64,000 nt of DNA, from the NCBI GenBank assembly GCA_020633075.1, contig JACKEI010000003.1:310001-374000 (forward strand). Direction: 5' to 3'. The notes under the pieces were generated by a model. That model did not search any database. It was not told the DNA's origin and worked only from the letters and a program-made list of their open reading frames with translations. The position numbers were made by a program, and so were the translations under genes. Positions 25,501 to 35,047 of this stretch are shown one piece after another. The stretch's first letter is position 1. Every line of letters begins with the position of its first letter. This DNA is from Sandaracinaceae bacterium (GTDB taxonomy: Bacteria > Myxococcota_A > Polyangia > Polyangiales > Houyiibacteriaceae).

Positions 25501-26935
25501 CGGGCAGGCGCTGGTGACCCTGGGGCAGAACGCCACCGAGGTGCGCTGGACCTCGACCCTGGAGCCGGCCGACAGCGTCACCTTGAGAGCGCCCGAGAGC
25601 GGCCGCTTGTCGGAGGTCTGGGTGCTGGCCTGCAGCGCGCTCTGGCAGTGCGAGAGCGAGGGCCTCGCGCCCACGGAGAGCGCGTCGGGGCAGGACTGGG
25701 AGCCGCGCTTTCATCCATGGCCGGGTGAGGCGCTCACCCTACGCATGACGCGCCCCGCGGCCGCCGAGGGTCAGTCCGTCACGGTGGACCGGGCCACGCT
25801 GACGGTGAACCCGGGCGTGCGCCTGACCACGGCCACGCTCGAGCTGCGCGTCCGCACCAGCGTGAGCGCGCCGCTGCGCCTCACCGTGCCGTCTGGAGCC
25901 GACGTGCGTTCGCTCCGGGTCGGTGGTGGCGCGCGTCCGCTCCAGCGCGAGGGCGACGAGGTGGTGATCGCGCTGCAGCCTGGCTCGCACGACATCCACC
26001 TCGAGTGGCAGGAGTCTCGCGGCTGGGAGACGGCCTACACGACGCCCGCGCTGCGGGTGGACCAAGCGCTGGTGAACGCCGAGCTGATCGTCGAGGGCAG
26101 CAGTGACCGTTGGATGCTGTGGCTGGCGGGCCCCGCGTGGGGTCCGGCGGTGCTCTTCTGGAGCTACCTGGTGCTCGCGCTGATCGTGGCGTGGGTGCTC
26201 TCACGTCGGCGCACGCTGCCGCTGCGCATGCACGACTGGGTGCTGTTGCTGATCGGGCTCACGCAGATCCCGGCCGCGGCCGCCGTCGTGGTGGTGGGTT
26301 GGTTCTTCCTGCTCGAGGCGCGCAAGGAGACGCCGCTCGAGGGGGCGTTCCTCTTCGACGTGCGGCAGCTCTTCATCGTGGGCTACACCCTTGTGACCTG
26401 CGGCCTGCTGCTGTGGGCCGTGCAGGCGGGGCTGCTGGGAGACCCGGACATGGGCATCGAGGGGCCTGGCACTTGGAACCTCCACCTGCGCTTCTTCGCC
26501 GACCGGACCGAGGGGGCGTTGCCGACGGCCACGTTGTTCAGCGTGCCCATGTGGACGTTCCGCGTGCTGATGTTCCTGTGGGCCCTGTGGCTCGCGTTCT
26601 CGCTGGTGCTGCGCTGGTCCCGCTGGGGCTGGGGAGCGTTCACGACCGACGGCGTCATGCGGCCGCTCGGGCGGGCGGCAGGGGCGCGGGGCGTGGGGGC
26701 GGGGGCGGGGTCGGTGGCGGAGTCGGAGTCGGTGGCTGTGGCTGAGTCGGAGTCGGAGGCTGAGTCGGAGTCGGAGTCGGAGTCGGAGTCGGTGGCTGAG
26801 TCGGAGTCGGAGGCTGAGTCGGAGTCGGAGGCTGAGTCGGAGTCGGTGGCTGAGTCGGTGGCGGAGTCGGAGTCGGTGGCGGAGTCGGTGGATGAGTCGG
26901 AGTCCGGCGGGGGTGGGGGCGGGGTCAGCGGCTGA
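22508..26935 (+). CDS. Giant two-half membrane protein with C-terminal Ser-Glu repeat tail
   Basis: 1475 residues from a GTG at 22508; an ATG at 22523 gives the better signal peptide (MKYFLAPLALLLVTSGLLATAQAQ). The first periplasmic half (about 35-475) ends in several helices (477-575); a second hydrophobic, signal-like segment (about 760-785) opens another periplasmic half (to about 1200), and four or more helices follow (about 1205-1380). The halves share the arrangement LDGRP, VVxxG, VxxGxHxIxG, so the gene looks like an internal duplication or fusion. Residues about 1402-1466 are a Ser-Glu/Val-Ala repeat encoded by a GAGTCG hexamer tract. It overlaps the convergent next gene by 11 bp. Function unknown. 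Confidence 0.8.
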   Translation: MSHAHMKYFLAPLALLLVTSGLLATAQAQPGETIPPVLRPWVPWVLTGDTTFGCTLATAATEPDRARNPICVWPGELRVDVVEGGATFVLRGTSDRQTVFALPGSDRIQPVGVTLDGRPAVVLVEGGRAVVQVEAGEHRIEGRLAWTTRPETLRVPDEVARVLLVEDGVTTVASRNPSGEVWLQARASEALGEDRVTLEVHRRVDDGSPVTLTTRIVVRAAGRARELSLGNILPEGAVPVDVSATLPVRMLPTGELSMQLRAGEFTVLVTALVANPDTGYRRSALPAPWPAQEVWVWVPNESLRQVELSGADGIDPARTSLPPEWRTFSAYLLGAESQLALRTSRRGEPTPPPNELTLNRTIWLDESGTGYTARDSVNVSMHSAHRLELAAGELGRVSLNGDDQLITVGAEGRPGVELRATNAALTAEWRAEGGASALPAVGWSEDAQSSHTVLNLPPGWELVHASGVDQAPGTLVDKWTLLSFFALLIISAAIGQVMGWRYGMLAFVAVGLSYHSADAPCWVWLALAVLLALHRALVKGRMERVLRYAYAGTALLAVVTTLVFAAAQGKYALYPQLSPSGFGMDDYEGGGAVSGLTRAYESSDVAVQAAAPADAPEEWVDDGDGADFGRAASGVRRASRTSSSSYASNSAWLDPNAVVQTGFGVPTWSWNSYTLQFDGPVARDHEISLVLSPPAVTRTLSLLRALLTLLLLGVVLALRPRAPAAPTPSAGGTPASPTPKGPDGSSAQDPRTAPGSAASLVSGALVAAALLATQLLSPAAARAQDYPSPELLTQLHERLTRPPECERCADANSLTVRIEGDRLVAEIEISARSAAAYPLPGPTATWTPETVLLDGRPTNAVVRLASGFLHARVPEGVHTLRIEGPLGGRDSLTLAFGRAPRTLSVSAEGWEVDGLSAENAAPESVQLRRLLTTATGPDAERRSELPTWLEVERRLDIGVRWMLTSVVRRRSPATAPAVVRIPLLPGESVTDSSVTVEGGQALVTLGQNATEVRWTSTLEPADSVTLRAPESGRLSEVWVLACSALWQCESEGLAPTESASGQDWEPRFHPWPGEALTLRMTRPAAAEGQSVTVDRATLTVNPGVRLTTATLELRVRTSVSAPLRLTVPSGADVRSLRVGGGARPLQREGDEVVIALQPGSHDIHLEWQESRGWETAYTTPALRVDQALVNAELIVEGSSDRWMLWLAGPAWGPAVLFWSYLVLALIVAWVLSRRRTLPLRMHDWVLLLIGLTQIPAAAAVVVVGWFFLLEARKETPLEGAFLFDVRQLFIVGYTLVTCGLLLWAVQAGLLGDPDMGIEGPGTWNLHLRFFADRTEGALPTATLFSVPMWTFRVLMFLWALWLAFSLVLRWSRWGWGAFTTDGVMRPLGRAAGARGVGAGAGSVAESESVAVAESESEAESESESESESVAESESEAESESEAESESVAESVAESESVAESVDESESGGGGGGVSG
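26711..26904 (+). repeat. Hexanucleotide GAGTCG-type coding repeat (SES tail)
   Basis: About 65 codons built from GAG-TCG with GTG-GCT, GAG-GCT and GTG-GCG interruptions, giving a Ser-Glu-rich acidic tail on the giant membrane protein. A 6 bp unit preserves frame, so slippage would change tail length, not turn the gene on and off. The other strand reads as Asp-Ser repeats, but nothing else supports a gene there. Confidence 0.9.
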
Positions 26936-27878
26936 AGGTCACGTCCATGTCCATCTCCATGCGCATCGGCTGCTGCTGCCCTTGCGCGGAGATGGTCGAG
27001 TGCATCTCCGTGTGCGTGTGGAGCGAGGAGTTGGGCGTCACGTGCGCCAGGTTCAGGCGCACCTGGCCGGAGCCCGTGGTCTGCATGCTGTCCAAGTGCG
27101 TCGTGACCCCCGGCTGGGGGATGTTCAGGTTCTGGGGTGGCGCCGTCTGGCTCAGCTCCAGGTCCATCTCGACGTCGCTGCCGCGCATGGCGCGCAGCCG
27201 GTAGGTCGCCACCTGGTCGAGGCTGATCTGGTTGCTGACGATGTGACTGCGGACCTCCCACACGGCGCCCACTCCCACGGCCTCCTCGGGGAAGGGCGAC
27301 GTCATGTTCTTCATGCTGCTGCTCAGCTGCTCCAGCCGCTGCGCCAGCTCGGGCGCCGTGTTGGGGGGCACGGTCAGACCGGCGCCGTGCCCGACGCCAC
27401 GCGGGTCGATCACCTGAAAGCCCCGCAGGCCGATCAGGGGCTGCATCTGCGTCTGCATGGCCGTCACGAGCTCGGGCGCTACGCCGTTGCCGGGCGTGAT
27501 CTGGACGCTCATGAAGACGTAGGGCACCCGCAAGCGCCCTTGTGGCGCGGCCTCGATGGGACCCATCTCCAGCTGCATGCGCGTGACCGGCATGCGCACG
27601 GGCTGGGCGGGGACGCCGCCCACGCCGATGCTCATGCTCATCCCCAGCGCCATGGTGGCCGTCTCGCGGGCACCGACGCCGACCGCGTAGCGCAGCGCCA
27701 CGCGCGGGCCGCTCCCCGGAGACAGGAGACGCACCTCTTGTGGCGGTGACGTCTGCGCGTGGCTTCGGGCGGGCCCAGCGGAACCACCGGGAGCGACGAG
27801 GCCGGCCGCCCAGAGACAGCTCGCGACGGCGAGGAGAGTCACGGCGGGGACACGACGCGAGAGAGTGGGGCGGGACAT
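26925..27878 (-). CDS. Secreted protein of unknown function (DUF6263-like)
   Basis: 317 residues from the ATG at 27878; the leader MSRPTLSRRVPAVTLLAVASCLWAAGLVAPGGSAG acts as a signal peptide. The mature part is rich in Met, Gln and Val, with the sequence VRLLSPGSGPRVALRYAVGVGARETATMALGMSMSI near the start and repeated GVxAxWEVRSHIVSNQISLDQVATYRLRAMRGSDVEMDLEL, the type of beta-barrel or beta-sandwich exported protein annotated DUF6263 in other genomes. The Met-rich segments MGMSMSIG and QPMRMEMDMDVTF are unusual. It is likely periplasmic or outer-membrane attached. Its stop overlaps the end of the convergent giant gene. Its start is 82 bp from the preceding CBS gene, with a 20 bp tandem duplication between. 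Confidence 0.7.
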   Translation of the reverse strand: MSRPTLSRRVPAVTLLAVASCLWAAGLVAPGGSAGPARSHAQTSPPQEVRLLSPGSGPRVALRYAVGVGARETATMALGMSMSIGVGGVPAQPVRMPVTRMQLEMGPIEAAPQGRLRVPYVFMSVQITPGNGVAPELVTAMQTQMQPLIGLRGFQVIDPRGVGHGAGLTVPPNTAPELAQRLEQLSSSMKNMTSPFPEEAVGVGAVWEVRSHIVSNQISLDQVATYRLRAMRGSDVEMDLELSQTAPPQNLNIPQPGVTTHLDSMQTTGSGQVRLNLAHVTPNSSLHTHTEMHSTISAQGQQQPMRMEMDMDVTFSR

Positions 27879-27930
27879 CGCTCCATCCTACCAGCGTCCG
27901 AGGCTTTGGTGTCCTCCCCCTGGGGACGGC

Positions 27931-27970
27931 GGCCGGAGCCTCACTCTGGCGGCCGGAGCCTCACTCTGGC
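27931..27970. repeat. Perfect 20 bp tandem duplication at the end of the CBS gene
   Basis: Two perfect copies of GGCCGGAGCCTCACTCTGGC lie head to tail. The second copy covers the last codons and stop of the CBS gene, and the first lies in the downstream gap. The first copy repeats the same stop position (TCA on the plus strand), so the duplication does not change the CBS product. It looks like a recent slippage event. Confidence 0.95.
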
Positions 27971-28419
27971 TCGGGGCGGTCCGTCTCCCGTGAGGTCTGC
28001 TCGCGCAGCTGCCGCATGGCCCAGCGCAGGAGGTCGGCCTCCGTCACGATCCCTACGAGCGCACCGTTCTCCACCACGGGCAAGCATCCAAACGGTTGAT
28101 CCAGCAACAGGTCGGCCGCCTCGAGGATGCGCACGTCGGGGTGCACGGTGATGACGTCCTTGGTCATGATGTCTTCGGCCGCGACCGAGACGTAGACCTC
28201 TTGGTCGTCCGTCGCTTTGGTCGCCAGCAGCAGGCGAGCTTGGGCCCTCAACAGGTCGCGGTGGGAGATCAGCCCCAGCAGCTGCTTGCCACGCACCACG
28301 GGGACGTGACGGATGCGCTTCAAGCTCATCACCTCGTCGGCCAGCGTGAGACCCTCGTCCGCGGCCAGCGTCGTGACGTCGCGGGTCATGACGTCTCGGA
28401 CCGTGCGTTCTCTCGACAT
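27961..28419 (-). CDS. Two-CBS-domain protein
   Basis: 152 residues from the ATG at 28419, made almost entirely of two CBS domains. The first has VRDVMTRDVTTLAADEGLTLADEVMSLKRIRHVPVV...GLISHRDLLRA, the second AEDIMTKDVITVHPDVRILEAADLLLDQPFGCLPVVENGALVGIVTEADLLRW. Each pair of CBS domains normally forms one Bateman module that binds adenine nucleotides or SAM, giving a small regulatory sensor. No enzymatic domain is attached. The gene follows the WYL regulator on the same strand, 60 bp apart, so they may be in one transcript. Confidence 0.95.
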   Translation of the reverse strand: MSRERTVRDVMTRDVTTLAADEGLTLADEVMSLKRIRHVPVVRGKQLLGLISHRDLLRAQARLLLATKATDDQEVYVSVAAEDIMTKDVITVHPDVRILEAADLLLDQPFGCLPVVENGALVGIVTEADLLRWAMRQLREQTSRETDRPEPE

Positions 28420-28479
28420 ACCGAAAGGATGCCCGAAGGCTCCGTGTTGCGAAAGGGTCAGCTTGGCGCGGACGCTCGG

Positions 28480-29169
28480 CTACGGGTGTCCCTCTCCGCG
28501 CTCCTGCTCCCGGAAGGCTTGCAGCAGGACGCGTCGAGCCTTGGGGAGCGGCACGGTCAGCACCTCGAGGGAGTCCATCCGGTCGGTGCGGAAGACGCGG
28601 AAGTCGGAGCGCAGCTCACACCAGGCCAAGAGGGCGCGGCTGCCCTCGAAGTAGCCGAGCGAGACTGGCCACACGGTCCGCTCCGTGGCCGCACCGTTCA
28701 CGTCGCGGTAGCGCAGGTGCACCTTGCGCTGGTCACGCAGCGCGTCGCGCAGCGGCACCAGGTCCACGCGGTCCTCGACCTTGGGCCGGAAGCTCGGCGC
28801 GTAGAGGGGCGCGTCCAGGAGCAGCGCGCGCCGCTCCTTCGGGAGCACCTCCACGATCTTGGCGATGGCGCTCTCGGCGTCGCGCGCCGTCGCGTCGTCG
28901 GCACGGGCGGCCACCATGCGGGCCCCCAACATCAGCGCTTCCAGCTCGCGTGCGTCGAACATGAGCGGGGGCAGGTCGTAGCCCTCGCCCAACACGTAGC
29001 CCACACCGGCCTCTCCGCGGATGGGAACGCCCGTGGCGACGAGCGCCGCCACGTCGCGGTAGATGGTGCGCGGCGTGACCTCGAAGTGCGCCGCGAGCGT
29101 GTCGGCCGTCATGGGCGCGCGGGCACGCCGCAGCTGCCGAATGATCTCGTTGAGGCGTTGGGCTCGCAT
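28480..29169 (-). CDS. WYL-domain transcriptional regulator (YafY type)
   Basis: 229 residues from the ATG at 29169. The N-terminal DeoR-like helix-turn-helix (RAQRLNEIIRQLRRARAPMTADTLAAHFEVTPRTIYRDVAAL) is followed by a wing and linker with YVLGEGYDLPPLMFDARELEAL. The WYL-like domain is about residues 125-205 (RKVHLRYRDVNGAATERTVWPVSLGYFEGSRALLAWCELRSDFRVFRTDRM). YafY-type regulators of this kind usually repress a divergent neighbour, here the GST gene. The divergent gap holds a CTGACAG palindrome with a further half-site. The ligand is unknown. Confidence 0.95.
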   Translation of the reverse strand: MRAQRLNEIIRQLRRARAPMTADTLAAHFEVTPRTIYRDVAALVATGVPIRGEAGVGYVLGEGYDLPPLMFDARELEALMLGARMVAARADDATARDAESAIAKIVEVLPKERRALLLDAPLYAPSFRPKVEDRVDLVPLRDALRDQRKVHLRYRDVNGAATERTVWPVSLGYFEGSRALLAWCELRSDFRVFRTDRMDSLEVLTVPLPKARRVLLQAFREQERGEGHP

Positions 29170-29193
29170 GGTTCGAACAGTTGCAGCTCGTTG

Positions 29194-29221
29194 CTGACAG
29201 ACTCTGTCAGGAACCTGTCAG
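29194..29221. promoter_or_regulatory. Candidate WYL-regulator operator: CTGACAG/CTGTCAG palindrome
   Basis: CTGACAG at 29194-29200 and CTGTCAG at 29204-29210 form a perfect 7 bp inverted repeat with a 3 bp spacer, and CTGTCAG recurs at 29215-29221 after 4 bp. The site lies between the starts of the WYL gene (29169) and the GST gene (29234). TGACA/TGTCA half-sites fit what is known of YafY-type regulators, so this is a good candidate for autoregulation and GST control. Confidence 0.6.
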
Positions 29222-29233
29222 TATACCCAGCGA

Positions 29234-29953
29234 ATGGCCACCACCCGCGACGACACGCTCACTCTGGTCCAATTCGCCCCCGCCCTCGGGGTGCGCAACG
29301 CGAGCCCCTTCTGCCTCAAGACGGAGGCGCTGCTCGTGAGCTCCGGGCAGCCCTACGTCACCGAGAACTGGGCCGACCCGCGCAAGGCCCCCAAGGGCAA
29401 GCTGCCTCTGCTGCGCCACAGGGGGCAGCTCATCGCAGACTCGACCTTCATCCGCCGCTACCTCGAGAGCACCTTCGCCATCGACTTCGACGAGGGGCTC
29501 AGCGAGGCTGAGCGCGGGGTCGCCGATGCGTTCGTCAAGCTCTGTGAAGAGCACCTGTACTTCATTCTGTTCTACGCGCGTTGGATGGAGGAGGCCAACT
29601 GGCCGGTGCTGCGCGACGCGTACTTCGGGGCCATCCCAGCGCTGCTGCGGCCGCTGATCACCACCCAGATCCGCAAGCAGTCCTTCAACGTCATGAAGGG
29701 GCAGGGCCTCGGTCGCCACTCGCGCGAGGAGCTCTACGCACTGGGCGCGGCGGACCTGCGCTCCATCGCGGGCTTCCTGGGCGACAAGCCCTTCTTCATG
29801 GGCGAGCGCGCGACCAGCGCCGACGCGACGGTGTATGCGTGGCTCTCGTCCATCCTCGACACCTCCCTCGCGAGCCCGCTGCAAGACGCCGCGCGCGCCC
29901 ACGCCACCCTCGTGAGCTACACCGCGCGCCTCGGCCAGCACTACTTCGGCTGA
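29234..29953 (+). CDS. Glutathione S-transferase family protein (Fax/metaxin-like)
   Basis: 239 residues. The N-terminal thioredoxin-like domain has LVQFAPALGVRNASPFCLKTEALLVSSGQPYVTE, which matches the 'failed axon connections'/metaxin-type GST N-domain (S/C-P-F-C-L-K). KGKLPLL and ADSTFIRRYLE complete the glutathione-binding half. The C-terminal all-helical domain includes ELYALGAADLRSIAGFLGDKPFFMGERATSADATVYAWLSSIL, the usual GST_C conserved block with the N-capping D. It probably conjugates or reduces small molecules, but no substrate is known for these forms. Divergent from its probable regulator (WYL), it may belong to a stress or detoxification unit with the following MFS gene. Confidence 0.92.
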   Translation: MATTRDDTLTLVQFAPALGVRNASPFCLKTEALLVSSGQPYVTENWADPRKAPKGKLPLLRHRGQLIADSTFIRRYLESTFAIDFDEGLSEAERGVADAFVKLCEEHLYFILFYARWMEEANWPVLRDAYFGAIPALLRPLITTQIRKQSFNVMKGQGLGRHSREELYALGAADLRSIAGFLGDKPFFMGERATSADATVYAWLSSILDTSLASPLQDAARAHATLVSYTARLGQHYFG

Positions 29954-30018
29954 GGCCGGCCCTTCGCGACCGGGGCAGGGTCACGAACGGAGGGCCGGGT
30001 CGCGGCCGGGTGGACCGA

Positions 30019-31458
30019 GTGCCTCGACGCAGCCACGCTCCGCCAGTGCCAGATGACTCCGCCGCAGGTGACGCGCTGAACCCTCCGCGGCAGTGGTCGC
30101 GGCGCGCAGTCCTCGCGGTGGTCTTGCTGGCCGCGTTCAGCACCAACCTGACGCTCACCATCCTCACCATCGCGCTCGCGCCCATCGCGCTCGACCTGCA
30201 CGTCAGCATCGGCGACGTGGCCTGGGTGACGCTCGCGCCCATGGTCGTGAGCGCCGTCGTGACCCCCGCCGCGGGACGCCTCGCCGACCGCGCGGGCCGC
30301 AAGAAGACGTGGCTGCTGGGCATCGTGGTCGCCACGCTCGGCATGCTCGCCTCCGGTCTCGCGCCCACGCTCCCGTGGCTGATCGTCGCGCGCGTCGTGA
30401 CGGGCGCCGGTACGGCGCTGGTGCTCCCCAGCGGCTTGGCCATCGCGGCCTCGGCTTGGTCGCCGGAGGAGCAGTCGGTGCCCCTCGGCTACTGGACCAG
30501 CACGATGGCCTTCTCGCCCACACTCGGCATCCTGCTGGGCGGCGTCGCCATCGAGTACGCCTCGTGGCGGGTGCTCTTCTTTGCGCAGCTGCCCATCGCG
30601 CTGGTCGCCACCGTCCTCGCCCTCAGCGTGCTTCCGGCGGACGTGCCCTCGGAGGAGAGCCCGCGCCCCTTCGATGGCCTCGGCGCGCTCGTGGGTGCGG
30701 CGGCCGCGCTCGCGGCGCTCTTGTGGATGGTGCGCGCGCCTCACTGGGGCTTTCTCTCGGCGGCGTCGCTGGCGGTGCTGGCGCTGGCGCTGGTCCTCGT
30801 GCCCCTCTTCTGGCGGATCGAGCAGCGCGCCGAGGAGCCCGTGCTCCCGCCGCGCCTCTTCGAGCGGCAGGTCACGCGGCGCGCGCTGCTCTCGCGCTCC
30901 ATGGTGCAGGCGGTCTACATGGGCAGCTTCCTCATCATGCCCGTGCTGCTGACGCGCGTTGGCGGCTGGTCGCCGGGGGTGGTGGCCGCCGCGCTCCTGC
31001 CGCGGCCCATCGCGATGGGCATCGTGGGGCCCCTGGCCGGCGTGCTCATCCGCCGCACCGGGGTCTCCGGGCCCACGCAGGTCGGGGCGCTCCTCGTGGG
31101 GTTGGCCTGCGCCTACTACGCTTGGTTCGACCCGGACATGTCGTATTGGCCGCTGGCGCTGGCGCTGGTGGCCCAGGGGGGGGGACTGGCCTTGGTGTCC
31201 ACGGCGACCGCCGCCGCGGTCACCTCGGACAGCGACGCGCGCGACCTCGGCGCCTCCTCGGCCTCGCTGGGGCTCACGACCGCGCTGGCCAACGCGGGCG
31301 GCATGGCCCTGCTGCTGGGTGCGCTCGAGGCGCTGGGCGGCGACCTGGTGCCCAGCGCCTACAGCGGGTCCTTCGCGCTCGCGGCGGCGCTCGCCCTGGG
31401 GATGGCGCTCTTGCCCATCCGGCAGCCGCTCGGCGACGAGCTCGTCAGCCGCACGTGA
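30019..31458 (+). CDS. MFS transporter, DHA2/EmrB-like drug exporter
   Basis: 479 residues if the GTG at 30019 is the start; GTGs at 30010 and 30046 are alternatives, and a much longer upstream open frame is a shadow of the GST gene. About fourteen hydrophobic helices are visible. MFS signatures: GRLADRAGRKKTWLLGIV (motif A between helices 2 and 3), and the conserved WLIVARVVTGAGTALVLPSGLAIAA (motif C-like region) of DHA2 exporters. It should export hydrophobic compounds by proton antiport. It follows the GST gene, whose stop is at 29953, on the same strand, so a combined detoxification role is plausible but not shown. Confidence 0.92.
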   Translation: MPRRSHAPPVPDDSAAGDALNPPRQWSRRAVLAVVLLAAFSTNLTLTILTIALAPIALDLHVSIGDVAWVTLAPMVVSAVVTPAAGRLADRAGRKKTWLLGIVVATLGMLASGLAPTLPWLIVARVVTGAGTALVLPSGLAIAASAWSPEEQSVPLGYWTSTMAFSPTLGILLGGVAIEYASWRVLFFAQLPIALVATVLALSVLPADVPSEESPRPFDGLGALVGAAAALAALLWMVRAPHWGFLSAASLAVLALALVLVPLFWRIEQRAEEPVLPPRLFERQVTRRALLSRSMVQAVYMGSFLIMPVLLTRVGGWSPGVVAAALLPRPIAMGIVGPLAGVLIRRTGVSGPTQVGALLVGLACAYYAWFDPDMSYWPLALALVAQGGGLALVSTATAAAVTSDSDARDLGASSASLGLTTALANAGGMALLLGALEALGGDLVPSAYSGSFALAAALALGMALLPIRQPLGDELVSRT

Positions 31459-31468
31459 AGGTCGTGTG

Positions 31469-31496
31469 TTGACGAGGCGGATCCCGTTCTTAGGTT
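31469..31496 (+). promoter_or_regulatory. Candidate sigma-70-like promoter just upstream of lon
   Basis: TTGACG at 31469-31474 and TAGGTT at 31491-31496 are separated by 16 bp, a plausible -35/-10 pair. If used, transcription would begin at or within a base or two of the lon start codon (31503), and no Shine-Dalgarno is seen in the interval, so a leaderless message is possible. The -10 is a weak match, so this is tentative. Confidence 0.3.
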
Positions 31497-31502
31497 CCTC
31501 CC

Positions 31503-33908
<2,406 letters not shown>

Positions 33909-33916
33909 CGGTCGCT

Positions 33917-35047
33917 CTAGAACCCCACCAGCCGGAGCAGCGCGGCCAGCACGCTGGGCGCGCGCTCCAGCACGAACAGGGCGCTGGCGCTGCCGATCAC
34001 GTACGCGCCGGCGAGCATCACGCGAGCCTCGCGCGCGTGGTCGGCGTCGTGCTTGCGCAGCAGGCCGAGCACGAGCGCGCTCGGGACCACGATGGCCAGT
34101 TGACCGAGCTCGACGCCGATGTTGAAGCCCAGCAGCGCGGCCGGCAGGGACTCCCCTGCCGCCCCCGTCTCGCTGAACGCGGAAGCGAACCCGAGCCCGT
34201 GGAGCAGCCCGAAGGCGGCGCACACCAGCGCGGCGCGCAGCGGGGAGGGCGGGGTCTCGTCGAGCGCGCGCCGGCGAGACAACACGCGCAGCGCCAGCCA
34301 CAGCAAGCTGAGCGCGATGACCAGCTCCACCGGGGCGCTGGGCAGCGTGACCACACCGGTGGCGCTGAGCCCGAGGCTGACGCTGTGCCCCACCGTGAAG
34401 GCGCTGACCAGCCAGAGCAGGTCCCGCAGGCGGCTGACCAGCAGCACCAAACCCAGCACGAAGAGCACGTGGTCGGCGCCGCTCAGTAGGTGACCAATGC
34501 CCAACGAGACGAAGCCCGGGCTGCTTGCCGCGCTCTCGGGCTGCCCCACTTGGAACGACATGGCGTCGGCGTTCGCGTGCAGGAGACGGCTCAGCAGCGC
34601 GCCGTCCCGCAGCTGGAGCTCGACCAGCACGTTGGCCTCGGTCTGCGCCAGCCCGTCGATGCGCACTTGCTGGCCGGCGAGTCCTGCTAGGGGGCCGTCG
34701 CCACAGCTCACCCGCCAGGTGCGCACGACCAGGTCTTCGCGCACCTCTTCGCGCTCGCTGTCGGGTACGGGCACACAGCGCTCTGGCAGCACGGGCGCGA
34801 GGCGCTCGCCGCGCGGCCGCAGGCGCTGCGTGCGCCACGTGACGTCGAGAGTCCCGGCGTCGGCGTCGGCCACCTCACGCAGGATCAGAGACGCTGGCGC
34901 GAGCGGGTGGGCCCGCGCGAGGCTCGCCGCGGTCAGGCCGCACAGCACGAGCGCGAGCCAGAAGGCCGCGCGCGCGGTCACGCCACCCGAGCCCGCCGCG
35001 CACCACGCTGCGGTGGGCCGCGCGGAACGCTTGCGCCTGCTCATCAT
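33917..35047 (-). CDS. HupE/UreJ-family membrane protein
   Basis: 376 residues from the ATG at 35047, which overlaps the stop of the PPIase gene by 4 bases (ATGA). A signal segment ends at AARAHPLAPASL, whose HPLA-x-S start is common to this family. The periplasmic domain covers about residues 35-195. The C-terminal HupE/UreJ_2 part has about seven helices, with GIGHLLSGADHVLFVLGLVLLV and AFTVGHSVSLGLSATG, the His-rich motifs HLLSGxDHxLF and GHSxSL that mark HupE/UreJ, a family proposed to move nickel or other metal. It is probably a partner of the two upstream genes, and the gene trio recurs in many bacteria to my recollection. Confidence 0.92.
   Translation of the reverse strand: MMSRRKRSARPTAAWCAAGSGGVTARAAFWLALVLCGLTAASLARAHPLAPASLILREVADADAGTLDVTWRTQRLRPRGERLAPVLPERCVPVPDSEREEVREDLVVRTWRVSCGDGPLAGLAGQQVRIDGLAQTEANVLVELQLRDGALLSRLLHANADAMSFQVGQPESAASSPGFVSLGIGHLLSGADHVLFVLGLVLLVSRLRDLLWLVSAFTVGHSVSLGLSATGVVTLPSAPVELVIALSLLWLALRVLSRRRALDETPPSPLRAALVCAAFGLLHGLGFASAFSETGAAGESLPAALLGFNIGVELGQLAIVVPSALVLGLLRKHDADHAREARVMLAGAYVIGSASALFVLERAPSVLAALLRLVGF

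Noticed and set aside
26711..26904. Phase-variable on/off switch by the repeat
   Set aside because: The unit is 6 bp, so slippage keeps the frame.
26383..27261. Minus-strand frame with an Asp-Ser repeat
   Set aside because: It is the complement of the GAGTCG repeat and of a supported gene with helices and signal peptide on the plus strand. It has no signal peptide or RBS of its own.
27931..27970. Repeat considered as CRISPR or mobile-element footprint
   Set aside because: Only two adjacent copies without spacers; no cas genes or transposase in the window.
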